From NCBI RefSeq assembly GCF_035987325.1, contig NZ_CP108488.1, forward strand, positions 124,001 to 188,000: a stretch of 64,000 nt of DNA, read 5' to 3'. How positions within the stretch are numbered: position 1 is the first letter of the stretch; every line of letters starts with the position of its first letter. This document shows positions 1 through 10,805 of the stretch, one piece after another. A program made the position numbers and the translations under genes. This stretch comes from Streptomyces sp. NBC_01244 (GTDB taxonomy: Bacteria; Actinomycetota; Actinomycetes; Streptomycetales; Streptomycetaceae). The notes under the pieces are model-generated. The model made no database searches, was not told the DNA's origin, and saw nothing but the letters and a program-made list of their open reading frames with translations.

Positions 1-8
1 TGCCCGCG

Positions 9-251
9 TCACTGTTCGTCGACCCGCTCACACATGGCAAGTCCGGGTTCGATTTCCGTGCACTCGAAGACCGGCTGAGTGATTGCCGCCGTCACCGGTT
101 TGCCCGGTTCCTCTCCACGATCCGTGGGGTGGTATGCGAGCGAGAAATGTCCGACCGCCTGCGGGTACTTCTCGAGGAGGCCGCGAAATTCCGCGATCAG
201 TCCGCCGAACTCATCCGGGATGGCTTCTCTGCTCTTGCCCCTCTTCGTCAT
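9..251 (-). CDS. hypothetical 80-residue protein
   Basis: A small soluble protein of 80 residues that I do not recognise. The ATG at 251 is preceded by AAGGAGG at good distance, which sets the start against a much longer open frame upstream that has no coding character. The product has a charged N-terminus (MTKRGKSREAIPDEFGG) and an acidic C-terminus with two cysteines (FECTE, AMCER). No signal peptide or membrane segment is seen. It diverges from the sortase gene that starts at 586. Function unknown. Confidence 0.65.
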   Translation of the reverse strand: MTKRGKSREAIPDEFGGLIAEFRGLLEKYPQAVGHFSLAYHPTDRGEEPGKPVTAAITQPVFECTEIEPGLAMCERVDEQ

Positions 252-585
252 GGCGCCTCCTTGGTCAGAGAATCGCTGGTGCCACCCCGAGGTAAGTGGT
301 GGCCCTCGACGCCATGCCACCAGTCGAGTACGGCACACCGTCGCCCACCCATCAGCTTCAGTTTCGCGCGACAAACGCGCATGCGCAGCGCGGGCTACGC
401 GGAGGGACCGGACCGAGCCCACGATGGGCCAAAGTCGTCGCCACATCTGGCAGACGGCGAGCCTGTTGCGCCTCCTGGTTTCTGCTGTCGGACGCCACCC
501 TGCCGATCTCGGCGCGTATGCGACGCTGGAAGGGCCAACCGGGCCTGTTCGACCCCGCGCGGCCCGGCCGACCAGGGATACCGCT

Positions 586-1218
586 ATGTCCCAGCGCGCG
601 TTCCTCGCCTCCCCTACCGTGCCGGCGGTGCTTACCAGCGCCGTCCTCGCTCTCCTGCTGACGACACCCGGCACGCCCGCGGCGGCGACCGGGCCGGCCG
701 CAACAGCTCGCCCACAGTCAGCCGTGCTGTCGATTCCGGCCATCGGCGTGTCCGGGCTGTCTGTCGTCCCGTACCGCGGAAGCCCCGACGACTCGCCGGG
801 CACTCGAATCCAGGACCGGGGCCTGGCCGCCAGCCCGCATGGTCCCGCCGGCGGCGTCGGCCCCGGCGATGTGGGCAACTACATCGTCACTGGACACCGC
901 ATCGTGGCGGGCGGGCCACTGCGGGCCCTGCCGTCACTGCCGACGGGCGCGTCCGTCGTCGTGACCGCCGGCGGTGTGACGTACACGTACACGATCACCA
1001 CGACCCGGACGACCTCCTTCCGCTCCCCGGCCTCCATGGCCGCGCAGCGCGCCGCTGTCCCCGGCTTCCCCGGCCCGGCCCCTGCCCGCGCGATGATCAC
1101 CGTGACCACCTGCCTCACGCCCGAGGACGATGCGGCAGGCAATCACTGGCGGGACGCGCAGAACAACCCCGAACACCGCATCGACAAGATCGGCGTCCTC
1201 ACATCCACCACGTCCTGA
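586..1218 (+). CDS. class F sortase
   Basis: A membrane-anchored transpeptidase of the actinobacterial class F sortase type, 210 residues. A hydrophobic N-terminal segment (about residues 12-35) would hold it in the membrane, with the catalytic domain outside. The sortase triad can be read as His104 (VTGHR), Cys176 (TVTTC) and Arg198 (NPEHR). The ATG at 586 is chosen because an AGGGA site lies just upstream and because it begins the signal/anchor segment. No LPXTG-type substrate is encoded nearby, so the partner is unknown. A close paralogue follows 144 bases downstream on the same strand. Confidence 0.82.
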   Translation: MSQRAFLASPTVPAVLTSAVLALLLTTPGTPAAATGPAATARPQSAVLSIPAIGVSGLSVVPYRGSPDDSPGTRIQDRGLAASPHGPAGGVGPGDVGNYIVTGHRIVAGGPLRALPSLPTGASVVVTAGGVTYTYTITTTRTTSFRSPASMAAQRAAVPGFPGPAPARAMITVTTCLTPEDDAAGNHWRDAQNNPEHRIDKIGVLTSTTS

Positions 1219-1362
1219 CCGTCACCACGTCCCGTCCCGTCCCTGGGAGGGCGAAGGTCACAGATCCGGCCCATATGAACCTCTCGCTCCGTATGTCACT
1301 CTGGCGGGCAAACCGGCTCGGGCCCTGCCCCGGCGACCCCGCCAACCAGTACGGAAACGCCC

Positions 1363-2082
1363 ATGCCCCTGCTTTTCCCGTCCCGAGCCGCATCCGCTGC
1401 GGCGGCTGGCGCCGTGGTCGTCCTGATGGCGGCTTGCAGCACCACTCAGGCTGCCGCCGGCGCGGCGGCTCCCGCACCGCCGGCGACGGCAGCGGCACCC
1501 GCTTCGGCCCGGGCCGCCACCGCCGCACGGCCGTCCGAGCCACCGGTTACCTCCGTGCAGACCGAGGCCTCCGTCCTGGCCATACCCTCGGTGGGCATCA
1601 CCGGACTGCGCGTGATGCCGTACGAGGGCACCACGGACGATGCGCCCGGCACCCGTATCCAGGACAAGGGCGTGGCGGCCAGCCCGTACGGGCAGCGTGG
1701 CGGAGTCGGGCCCGGCCAGGCGGGCAATTTCCTGGTCACCGCGCACCGCCTGTCGGCGGGCGGCCCGCTGCGTGACCTGCCTGCCGTGGCGAAGGGCGAC
1801 TCGGTGCTCGTGACCGTGGGCGATGTGGTGTACACGTACGAGATCACCGCGAGCCGCAAGACGTCCTTCCGGTCGGAACGCTCGCTGAGCGAGCAGCGCG
1901 CCGCGGTCCCCGGAAAGCCGGGTGCGACCCCGACCCAGGCCATGATCACGATCTCGACCTGCGCCACCCCGGAAGACCACGCCGAAGGCAACTTCTGGAG
2001 CGACGCCCAGGGCAATCCCGAACACCGCATCGACAAGATAGGCGTTCTCCGCAAGACGACTACGGCGCCGCCTGCCGGATAG
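1363..2082 (+). CDS. class F sortase, lipoprotein-like N-terminus
   Basis: Second sortase-family protein, 239 residues, clearly a paralogue of the preceding gene: both share the TRIQD, AASP, RAAVPG, NPEHRIDKIGVL stretches. The triad is His128 (VTAHR), Cys200 (TISTC) and Arg222 (PEHR). Unlike its neighbour it starts with a signal peptide ending in MAAC (Cys25), which fits a lipobox, followed by about 40 residues of Ala/Pro-rich linker, so it may be lipid-anchored rather than held by a transmembrane helix. The pair looks like a tandem duplication that has diverged in its membrane anchor. Confidence 0.82.
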   Translation: MPLLFPSRAASAAAAGAVVVLMAACSTTQAAAGAAAPAPPATAAAPASARAATAARPSEPPVTSVQTEASVLAIPSVGITGLRVMPYEGTTDDAPGTRIQDKGVAASPYGQRGGVGPGQAGNFLVTAHRLSAGGPLRDLPAVAKGDSVLVTVGDVVYTYEITASRKTSFRSERSLSEQRAAVPGKPGATPTQAMITISTCATPEDHAEGNFWSDAQGNPEHRIDKIGVLRKTTTAPPAG

Positions 2083-2411
2083 CGTCTGCAAGCAGATGCC
2101 GCCATCGCGCAGCACCGTACCCAGGAGCTCGAAGACCAGCTCGAGAGCGAAGCCATCGACGGCAAGCTCACCCGCAACCTCCTGAGTGGCCGGAAACTCA
2201 AGACGTGCCGGGGTCGGGACATCGCTGCGGCCGTCGTGTGAGCGTCGGCGGCTGGCAATGCGGCGCCGCTGATCAAATCCTGCCGTCCCCACGTCGGGCA
2301 GCGACGCGCAGTGGACCAATGCGTTGGCCCATCCTGCCAAAGCGACGAAGCCCTGGGTCTTGGCCAAGAGGACCGGAAGGGGCTCACAGGGTGCGTATGG
2401 GCTTTCGGCCA
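2083..2411 (+). pseudogene. gene remnants between sortase and MFS gene
   Basis: No intact gene is seen in this 329-base stretch. Directly after the sortase stop codon the same frame stays open to a TGA at 2239-2241 and has strong G/C bias at third positions, giving a charged peptide that reads QHRTQELEDQLESEAIDGK near its start. A second coding-like stretch ends in a TGA at about 2412. I do not recognise either; both look like the ends of genes whose starts were lost by deletion. Confidence 0.35.
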
Positions 2412-3668
2412 TCAGGTGGTGACATCTTCGGGAGCGATGCTGGTGGCGGCATGGCTGGTGGTGACCGAGTGTGTGGGCAGCGACCGCTCGGCGCACAGCA
2501 GGATCGCTGCGCCGGTCAGCACCATGAGCGCAAGGACCGTCCACAGTTGCCACTGCCCCGCGTCGAGCAGGAAACCCAGCAGCATCGGCGCGATGGTGCG
2601 GCAGACCGACCAGGACAGCTGATAGACCGACAGGTACCGTCCCCGCAGGTGATCGGGGGCGGCCTGGACGGACAGGCCCTGCGAGGGCGCGGAGTGGATG
2701 AGTTCGCCGGCGGTGTAGAGCACCGCGATCGCGAGGACGGCGATGAGGGCGTCCGGGCCGCTGACGAGCTGGGGCAGGACCGCGAAGGCGGCGAAGGAGA
2801 GCGCGAAGGTGACCGCGCCGAGGGCGGCAGCGCGGGTGCGTCTACCGCGCAGGGTCAGACGGGCGACGGGAACGCCGAGCGCGGCGACCAGGGCGGTGTT
2901 GACCGCGAAGACGGCCCCGGCCAGAGCGTCGGGCAGGGCGACATCTCGGGTGAGGAACACCGGCAACGCCATGGCCTGGGTGGTGTAGCCGAAGGCGATC
3001 AGGAAATTGGCTGCCGTGATGAGCAGGTAGGGCCGGTCGGCGAGCACCTGCCGGTACCCCTCGTGTGTCGGTGGCCGCGTGACGCCGCCGCGGACGTTCG
3101 GGATCCGGGCCACTAGGACTGCGGCGGCGGCGAAGACCAAGGCCAGAACCTCGGCTGAGGCGATGAAACCAGCTGTGCCGTTGACCGCCAGCATGCCGGC
3201 CGCCGCCAGGCTGCCGCATCCCATCCCGGCGTTGCGCAGGCTGCGGTCCCACGCCAGGAGCCGGTCGCGTTCCGCACCTTGGGCGATGTCACCGATGAGC
3301 GCTTGCTGGCTGGGCGAGGAGGCCCACATTCCCACCGCGACCACCAAGGCGATCGCCAGGAAGGCGGGGTAGGAGTCGGCGAACGGGTAGGCGGCGAAAC
3401 CGATCGCGCGCAGCGCGAGGACACCGATGAGCACCCGCCGGCCGCCGAACCGGTCGATGAGGATGCCTGCGGCCGGCATGAACGCCAGCGCGCCGAGCCC
3501 GGCGATCGTCAGGCCCGCGCCGACCGAGGTCAGGGACAGGCCGGTGAGCGAGTGGATGAACAGCATCGTCAACGGCACGTATATGCCGTCGCCGATCGAG
3601 CTGACCAGACTTGCGGCGATCACGCGGCGGCCCGTGCGAGCGCCGGGCTCAGCGAAGGTCGAGCGCAC
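2412..3668 (-). CDS. MFS transporter
   Basis: A 418-residue major facilitator superfamily protein of the drug-efflux type, with twelve predicted hydrophobic segments and a loop after helix 2 reading DRFGGRRVL, the usual MFS signature. It begins with GTG at 3666-3668. It is divergent from the MarR-type regulator at 3775, and the operator pair in the shared promoter region suggests the regulator represses this exporter and is relieved by an exported compound. The substrate cannot be told from the sequence. Confidence 0.85.
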   Translation of the reverse strand: MRSTFAEPGARTGRRVIAASLVSSIGDGIYVPLTMLFIHSLTGLSLTSVGAGLTIAGLGALAFMPAAGILIDRFGGRRVLIGVLALRAIGFAAYPFADSYPAFLAIALVVAVGMWASSPSQQALIGDIAQGAERDRLLAWDRSLRNAGMGCGSLAAAGMLAVNGTAGFIASAEVLALVFAAAAVLVARIPNVRGGVTRPPTHEGYRQVLADRPYLLITAANFLIAFGYTTQAMALPVFLTRDVALPDALAGAVFAVNTALVAALGVPVARLTLRGRRTRAAALGAVTFALSFAAFAVLPQLVSGPDALIAVLAIAVLYTAGELIHSAPSQGLSVQAAPDHLRGRYLSVYQLSWSVCRTIAPMLLGFLLDAGQWQLWTVLALMVLTGAAILLCAERSLPTHSVTTSHAATSIAPEDVTT

Positions 3669-3726
3669 CCGGACCCCGCTTCGACTCGGCGAACACCCTC
3701 AGTGGGGCGGTTTGAGAAACGCAGAC

Positions 3727-3763
3727 ATCTTCCATGGAAGGTTTTTTATCATCCGTGGAAGAT
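3727..3763. promoter_or_regulatory. tandem palindromic operator for the MarR/MFS pair
   Basis: Between the divergent MFS and MarR genes lies CTTCCATGGAAG (3729-3740), a perfect 12-base palindrome. A near copy, CATCCGTGGAAG (3750-3761), lies exactly 21 bases (two helical turns) downstream and matches 10 of 12 positions. The outer arms ATCTTCCA (3727-3734) and TGGAAGAT (3756-3763) are also inverted. The region is AT-rich for this genome. This is the layout expected for two MarR dimers bound to the same face of the helix; the assignment to this regulator is inferred from position. Confidence 0.65.
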
Positions 3764-3774
3764 ATAGTGAAGGC

Positions 3775-4293
3775 ATGCAGCCCGACGCCATTGCCGCCAT
3801 CGTCGAACAGTGGGAACGCGAGCGACCCGATCTGGATCCAGCGCCGATGCTCGTCATCGGCCGGCTCTTCCGGCTCGCTGACGCCCTCGACCAGCAACTG
3901 CGCCCACCCTTCAACGCCGCGAACCTGGGAAACGGCGACTTCGACGTACTCGCGGCCCTCCGCCGTGCCGGCGAGCCCTATGCGTTGTCCGCGGGCGAAC
4001 TCAGCCGCACCGTCCTGGTCACCACCGGCGCGATCACCAAGCGGGTCGACCGACTCGAAGCCCGCGGCCTGGTCGCCAGGACCGTCGCCGAGACTGATTC
4101 ACGCGGACGCCTCATCACCCTGACCGCCGAGGGCATCGCGCTGACCGACGAACTCATCGCCGCCCATCTGGACAACCAGCACCGGCTCCTTGCCGGGCTC
4201 AGCGACGATGAGCAGGCACACCTCGCCGACCTGCTCGCACGACTCGCCGGCACCCTCACCTCAGGGCCGGATGAAACCCGGAGATCCCCGTGA
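3775..4293 (+). CDS. MarR-family transcriptional regulator
   Basis: A 172-residue winged-helix regulator. The reading head lies at about residues 65-110 (FDVLAALRRAG, LSAGELSRTVLVTTGAITKRVDRLEARGLV), followed by the beta wing (DSRGRLITLT) and a C-terminal dimerisation helix, as in MarR. The ATG at 3775 follows a GAAGG site. It is divergent from the MFS exporter gene with two palindromic sites between them, so autoregulation and repression of the exporter are likely. Confidence 0.88.
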   Translation: MQPDAIAAIVEQWERERPDLDPAPMLVIGRLFRLADALDQQLRPPFNAANLGNGDFDVLAALRRAGEPYALSAGELSRTVLVTTGAITKRVDRLEARGLVARTVAETDSRGRLITLTAEGIALTDELIAAHLDNQHRLLAGLSDDEQAHLADLLARLAGTLTSGPDETRRSP

Positions 4294-4457
4294 GCATCTG
4301 CCCCAGGTCTCCCCCTCCGGGCAGGGGCTTCTGCGGCCCCGTAAGTCCTTGCTCTCCAACCACCGCACCACGTACATGATTTCGCGAGCCGGCCACGGCG
4401 CCGGGGCGCTGCGCGACAGCCTCCCCTCCCCTGGGCAGGTTGGTTACGCTGCCCGGC

Positions 4458-5042
4458 ATGGACGAATCCACCGCGCACCCGTTCCTCGCGAGGCCGGTCA
4501 CCGGGATCAATGGCGCTGTCGCCACCCTGCGTTCCCTGAAGAGTGAAGACGCCTCCAGTTTCGGGGAATTCCTCGAGGCGCTCTCGGCGGAGACCAGAGA
4601 GCGCTACAGCCCACATCCGCTCGACCGGACTGAAGCGGAGCGGATCTGTGCTGCTCTCGACGACCCGACCGCCCTGCGTTTCGTGCTGGCGGATGCCCAT
4701 GACGATCGCGTGGTGGCCTATCTGCTGGCCCAGTTCGTAATCCCGGAGGGCGAGAAGGCGCGTTACCGGAATCTCGAGTGTGCCATCGAGGACGGCGCGG
4801 ACTGCCGCATCGCCCCCGTCGTTGCCGATCATTTGCAGGGCAACGGTCTCGGAACCGAGCTGCTCAAAGGGGCGCTCGGCATCCTGCGTCAGCGCGGATG
4901 CCGGCACGTCATCCTGTTCGGCGGCACCCGAACCTCCAACGCCCAGGCGATCCGCGCCTACGAAAAGGCGGGATTCAAGCCGGCCGGAGTCTTTCGCGAA
5001 CGGGGGATCGAGAGCGTCGACATGTGGCTCTCCCTGAAGTAG
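4458..5042 (+). CDS. GNAT-family N-acetyltransferase
   Basis: A 194-residue acetyl-CoA dependent acyltransferase of the GNAT fold. Motif A, which binds acetyl-CoA, reads LQGNGLGTELL, and motif B follows (NAQAIRAYEKAGF). The N-terminal half has the LRSLKSED and PLDRTEAERI elements of the bacterial Pat/YfiQ-like acetyltransferase domain. The acceptor substrate is unknown. No Shine-Dalgarno sequence precedes the ATG; a TACGCT hexamer lies at 4445-4450, eight bases upstream, so the mRNA may be leaderless. A TTG at 4440 in the same frame is a less likely start. Confidence 0.8.
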   Translation: MDESTAHPFLARPVTGINGAVATLRSLKSEDASSFGEFLEALSAETRERYSPHPLDRTEAERICAALDDPTALRFVLADAHDDRVVAYLLAQFVIPEGEKARYRNLECAIEDGADCRIAPVVADHLQGNGLGTELLKGALGILRQRGCRHVILFGGTRTSNAQAIRAYEKAGFKPAGVFRERGIESVDMWLSLK

Positions 5043-5129
5043 CGGGCGGGCGGCATCTCAGCGCACGATCCGGCCGGTCAGTTCGTCGGCCGGTGGGGCC
5101 GAGCGGAGGTCTCGGCAACCCCATCATCA

Positions 5130-5225
5130 TCAGCGGCGGGCGGCGAAGGCGGTGTGGGCCGCTTCGACGGCTTCGGGGTAGGCCCAAGGTCTTCTCGTGT
5201 GCGGCCAGAGCGCGGTAGACGCTGC
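5130..5225 (-). pseudogene. 3' remnant of an unidentified gene
   Basis: On the minus strand a coding-like frame reads AYPEAVEAAHTAFAARR and stops at a TGA at 5132-5130. The preceding coding-like segment (SVYRALAAHEKTLG) lies in another frame, so the gene is broken. No start or fold can be assigned. The rest of 5043-5322 shows nothing coding. Confidence 0.3.
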
Positions 5226-5322
5226 TGACGGAGGGGCTGTGCCCCCTGTGCGTTCTCATGGGGCCACCGTCCACACAGCGGTCCTGCCACCCTCGAACGG
5301 CTTGCCACCCCAACGTCATGAC

Positions 5323-5763
5323 CTAAAGCAGATCCGCGCGGGTGGCGGATTGGGCCGCCCGTACCGCGAGGTTCGTCGCGTCCTCCACGAGCGTTGCCGC
5401 CGAGCGGTCATCGCTGGTCAGTGTCCAGCCGCACAGGGCCGCCCAGACCAGCGCGGCCGAGGCCGCCTTGGCGCGCCCGGTCCGCTGGGGCAGAAGGGTG
5501 CCGAAGAGCAGCGCGTCCCCCGCGTCGATGGCGACCCGGCACAGTACGGCCGTACGCAGCCCACCGCCCTCGGGGGCCGCGAGCATGGCTGCGCCGATGA
5601 CGGCGTCCCGTGCCCCCAGGGCGCGGATCAGCAGTGCGGAGGAGGAACCCCGTTCGGCCAGGCCGCACGGGCGGGCCAGCACCTCGGGTCTGCAGGCGAC
5701 CGCCACTCCGTATCCGAGGGTGGCCGCGCCCATCACCCGTGCCGCTGTGGTGCGCATCCGCAT
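5323..5763 (-). CDS. small integral membrane protein
   Basis: A 146-residue protein with three or four hydrophobic segments (ARVMGAATLGYGVAVAC, DAVIGAAMLAA, AASAALVWAALCGW). It resembles a widespread actinobacterial family of unknown membrane proteins with a central GARD motif (IRALGARDAVIGAA). The ATG at 5763 sits just after the stop of the next gene upstream (GAGTGAATG), with GGAG as ribosome site, so the two are translationally coupled. Function unknown. Confidence 0.65.
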   Translation of the reverse strand: MRMRTTAARVMGAATLGYGVAVACRPEVLARPCGLAERGSSSALLIRALGARDAVIGAAMLAAPEGGGLRTAVLCRVAIDAGDALLFGTLLPQRTGRAKAASAALVWAALCGWTLTSDDRSAATLVEDATNLAVRAAQSATRADLL

Positions 5764-6009
5764 TCACTCCGTCCCGTTGTCCCCGCCGCCGGACGGCGCC
5801 TGGTCGTTCCGGCGGTCCGGCTCCTTGCTGCCGGTACCGGGGCGCTGTCGCTCGGCCCCGTCCCCGCGGGCGACGGATTCGCCGCCACGGGCCGGGCGCC
5901 GGACGACGGCTTCGTCCGGCTGCCGCCGGGCCTCCCGGTCGCCGCGCTCTCCCGCCGCCTCGGACGGGGTGGGCCGCGCGTGGTGCCGGGGATCCTCGTG
6001 AGCCGCCAT
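5764..6009 (-). CDS. small charged, probably disordered protein
   Basis: An 81-residue hydrophilic protein rich in Arg, Asp, Glu and Gly with no predicted fold. Support comes from a GAAGG site six bases before the ATG and from its stop codon lying directly against the start of the next gene, as in a two-gene operon. Composition alone is weak evidence because high-GC DNA gives such open frames by chance; coding status is probable but not certain. Confidence 0.45.
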   Translation of the reverse strand: MAAHEDPRHHARPTPSEAAGERGDREARRQPDEAVVRRPARGGESVARGDGAERQRPGTGSKEPDRRNDQAPSGGGDNGTE

Positions 6010-6206
6010 CTCGGCCTTCTTCAGTGGTTGCCGGTCTTCCGGCGACTACCCCGTCCTGCACCTGCGACGCGTCATGCTCGGGCGACCTGTTCGGGGGAAG
6101 GAGAAACCCCTCCGGTTCGAGCTGCTCGAAAGCGTCACGGTGGCGGGTCCGGCGTGCTCCTGTTTGGCTTGGAGGACCCTAGCCCCGACTCTCATCGAGG
6201 ACGATC

Positions 6207-6395
6207 ATGAGCACCGAAAGCCAGCCGAGCGAGCGGGCCCGACAGATGCGCGACAAGGCTCAGGAACTGGAGCAGGCGGCGCAGCGAGCCGCCGATCCCG
6301 CGGAGCGGGAGCGGCTGACCGCCAAGGCCCTGCACATCCGGGAGAAGAGCGAGCGGGAGAACGGCAGGGGCAGCGGAACCATGGACCCCATGTAG
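6207..6395 (+). CDS. DUF6381-like small helical protein
   Basis: A 62-residue protein, nearly all charged amphipathic helix (ARQMRDKAQELEQAAQRAADPAERERLTAKA is the core, positions about 11-40), ending in a short GSGTMDPM tail. This matches my recollection of the Streptomyces DUF6381 family. A GAGG site lies six bases upstream. Function unknown; the helical heptads suggest it self-associates or binds a partner. A hairpin at 6419-6442 closes the unit. Confidence 0.7.
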   Translation: MSTESQPSERARQMRDKAQELEQAAQRAADPAERERLTAKALHIREKSERENGRGSGTMDPM

Positions 6396-6418
6396 ACCGC
6401 TCGAGCCGTCGGCCGTCA

Positions 6419-6442
6419 GCCCGCGGCGTCGTGGCCGCGGGC
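6419..6442. terminator. hairpin terminator after the DUF6381-like gene
   Basis: GCCCGCGG (6419-6426) pairs perfectly with CCGCGGGC (6435-6442) around an eight-base loop, 24 bases after the stop codon. There is no T-tract, as is usual in Streptomyces. Confidence 0.5.
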
Positions 6443-6652
6443 CCTGCTCCGCTCGTGCATCCTGCGCACCTCGTCGGTCGGAGCCACCGCTCCATGCCAC
6501 GCGCTTACCCGTACGGCGGAGCCGTAGACGGGCAGGGCAGAGTCGGTCCCGGTGTCGGCCGGCGCGCTTGCCCCGCCGGGCCGGGGACCCGACGAGCGGC
6601 ACGGTGACACGTTGCTGCCGGGTCCGTGCCCGTGGCCGACTGCCCGGGCCGC

Positions 6653-7075
6653 CTACGGTAGGGCCCTCGTACAGGTGGGGCACAGTCCGCGGTAGGTGAC
6701 CTCGACCTCGGACACGGTGAAGCCGAACCGCTCCGCCGCCGGGAGGCCGGCCAGTGGGTCGCCGGTCGGGTGAACGTCGCGGATGAGGCCGCAGCCTGAG
6801 CACACCAGATGCTGGTGCGGGTGGTGCGCGTTGGGGTCGTAGCGCTTCGCACGCCCCTGGCCGGAGACCTCCACCACCACGCCGAGCGAGACCAGCTCGC
6901 CCAGGGTGTTGTAGACGGTCGCCCGGGAGATCTCGGGGAGCCGCCGCGCCGCGCGGGCGTGCACCTCGTCGGCCGTCAGGTGTACGTGCTCGCCGTCGAG
7001 CACCTCCGCGACGACCCGCCGCTGGGACGTCATGCGCCAGTCACGTTCTCGCAGCCGTTCCAGCAGGTCGTTCAT
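6653..7075 (-). CDS. Fur-family repressor beside katG
   Basis: A 140-residue ferric-uptake-regulator family protein. An N-terminal winged helix (TSQRRVVAEVL, ISRATVYNTLGEL) precedes the metal-binding dimerisation half with HHPHQHLVCSGCG and a terminal CPTC, which gives two CxxC zinc-type motifs. It is divergent from katG. Fur proteins encoded next to a catalase-peroxidase (FurA, FurS and CatR types in actinobacteria) repress themselves and the catalase and are inactivated by peroxide through cysteine oxidation. The same role is inferred here from position and cysteines. Ends within 12 bases of no other gene. Confidence 0.87.
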   Translation of the reverse strand: MNDLLERLRERDWRMTSQRRVVAEVLDGEHVHLTADEVHARAARRLPEISRATVYNTLGELVSLGVVVEVSGQGRAKRYDPNAHHPHQHLVCSGCGLIRDVHPTGDPLAGLPAAERFGFTVSEVEVTYRGLCPTCTRALP

Positions 7076-9654
<2,579 letters not shown>

Positions 9655-9727
9655 GCGGAGTTCTGAGCCGGTGAGGTGTTCGGCGTCGGGATCTGGGCGG
9701 TGAAGGGTGAGGGCGGCCTCGGCGTGG

Positions 9728-9744
9728 CCCGGCTGCCCGCCGGG
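9728..9744. terminator. weak hairpin between katG and the DUF1206 gene
   Basis: CCCGGC (9728-9733) and GCCGGG (9739-9744) form a six-base stem with a five-base loop, placed between two convergent genes. The stem is short and the call rests mainly on position. Confidence 0.3.
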
Positions 9745-9748
9745 ATGC

Positions 9749-10579
9749 TCAGACCCGGCGCCAGCAGGCCATGGCCCAGGAGAACAACCCGAACAGCACG
9801 AGCCCGAGGGCGACCACCAGGAGCAGCCACGGGCCCGCGGGGGTCTGGGTGAACGCGCGGAGCGTGCCGTCGACCCCCTTCGCCTTCGCCGGGTCGTAGC
9901 TCAGGGCTGCGTACACGGCGAAGGCGCCGGCCGCGGCGAAGACGGCGCCGCGCGCCACACCGCCCACCACCCCGAGGATCTCGACCGCCTTGCGGACCTC
10001 CTCGGGCTGTCGATCCATCGCCAGGTGCTTGCGGAAGGTGCGCCGCGCCGCCTGTACGGCGATCACGACACCGCCGATGGCGATCCCCACTCCCACGGCC
10101 GCCACCCACCACGGACCACCGGGCACATCGAGCACCCTGGCCGTCACGTCACGCGACTGCGCGTCGCCGGACCGGCCCCCGCCGGTGCCGGCGGCGAAGG
10201 AGAGCACGGAGAACGCGACGACTCCGTAGAACACGGCCCGGGCCGCCGCGGCCAGTCGCTTGCCGGGCTTGTCCCCGTCGGGGCCCGCCGCACCCAGCGC
10301 CGCCTCCGAAAGCCGCCACAGCGTCATGCAGACCAGACCGATACCGACGGCCCATACGAGGACACCGCCGAAGGGCTTCTCCGCGAGCTCCTGCAGCGCG
10401 CCGGTCCGGTCCGCTGACCCGCCGCCGCTCACACCGAAGGCGACGCGCACCGCGAGTACACCGATGATCACGTAGAGCAGCCCACGCGTCACCAGGCCAC
10501 ACCGGGCCAGCACTCCCCGCGCCTTGCCGCCGCTCGATGCCGTCTCCACACCCTCGCGTACCGCTCCGCCAGCCGTCAT
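9749..10579 (-). CDS. DUF1206 integral membrane protein
   Basis: A 276-residue membrane protein with six hydrophobic segments arranged as three internally similar pairs, each with an aromatic/Gly-rich start (CGLVTRGLLYVIIGVLAVR, AAARAVFYGVVAFSVLS, GVARGAVFAAAGAFAVYAA). That threefold pattern is the DUF1206 layout. Molecular function is unknown. The ATG at 10579 is overlapped by the stop codon of an eight-codon leader frame with a very strong ribosome site, so translation is probably coupled. Convergent with katG. Confidence 0.85.
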   Translation of the reverse strand: MTAGGAVREGVETASSGGKARGVLARCGLVTRGLLYVIIGVLAVRVAFGVSGGGSADRTGALQELAEKPFGGVLVWAVGIGLVCMTLWRLSEAALGAAGPDGDKPGKRLAAAARAVFYGVVAFSVLSFAAGTGGGRSGDAQSRDVTARVLDVPGGPWWVAAVGVGIAIGGVVIAVQAARRTFRKHLAMDRQPEEVRKAVEILGVVGGVARGAVFAAAGAFAVYAALSYDPAKAKGVDGTLRAFTQTPAGPWLLLVVALGLVLFGLFSWAMACWRRV

Positions 10580-10599
10580 GCCCCGCGAATACCCTGCAT
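10576..10599 (-). CDS. leader minicistron of the DUF1206 gene
   Basis: An ATG at 10599 preceded by GGAGGGGGG (10601-10609) opens a frame MQGIRGA that stops at TGA 10578-10576. This TGA overlaps the ATG of the DUF1206 gene as ATGA. The best ribosome site of the region thus serves the leader, not the long gene. Too short for gene-finding statistics, so the call rests on the site and the overlap. Confidence 0.4.
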   Translation of the reverse strand: MQGIRGA

Positions 10600-10805
10600 T
10601 CCCCCCTCCATGCCCGGCCCGGCGGTGCCCCGGGCACGGTGCGCGATCCGGAACTGGCGAGACCCACGGACCAGTCGCTCGTAGGGAAGATCGAAACCAC
10701 AGGAACGGCGCGAGAGTTGCCGAGTCCGGTCCTATCTCACCTTCGGTGATCCGTACCCATCGGGGCCGGGTCCGGCGGCGTGGGCGCGTTCCATAGGGTG
10801 ACCCC

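Noticed and set aside
9..878. Long 289-residue form of the first minus-strand gene
   Set aside because: The part before the ATG at 251 has no coding character and overlaps the sortase gene; AAGGAGG marks the true start.
6416..6610. A 64-residue minus-strand frame between DUF6381 and fur genes
   Set aside because: No ribosome site, biased composition and overlap with the hairpin at 6419-6442; coding is not supported.
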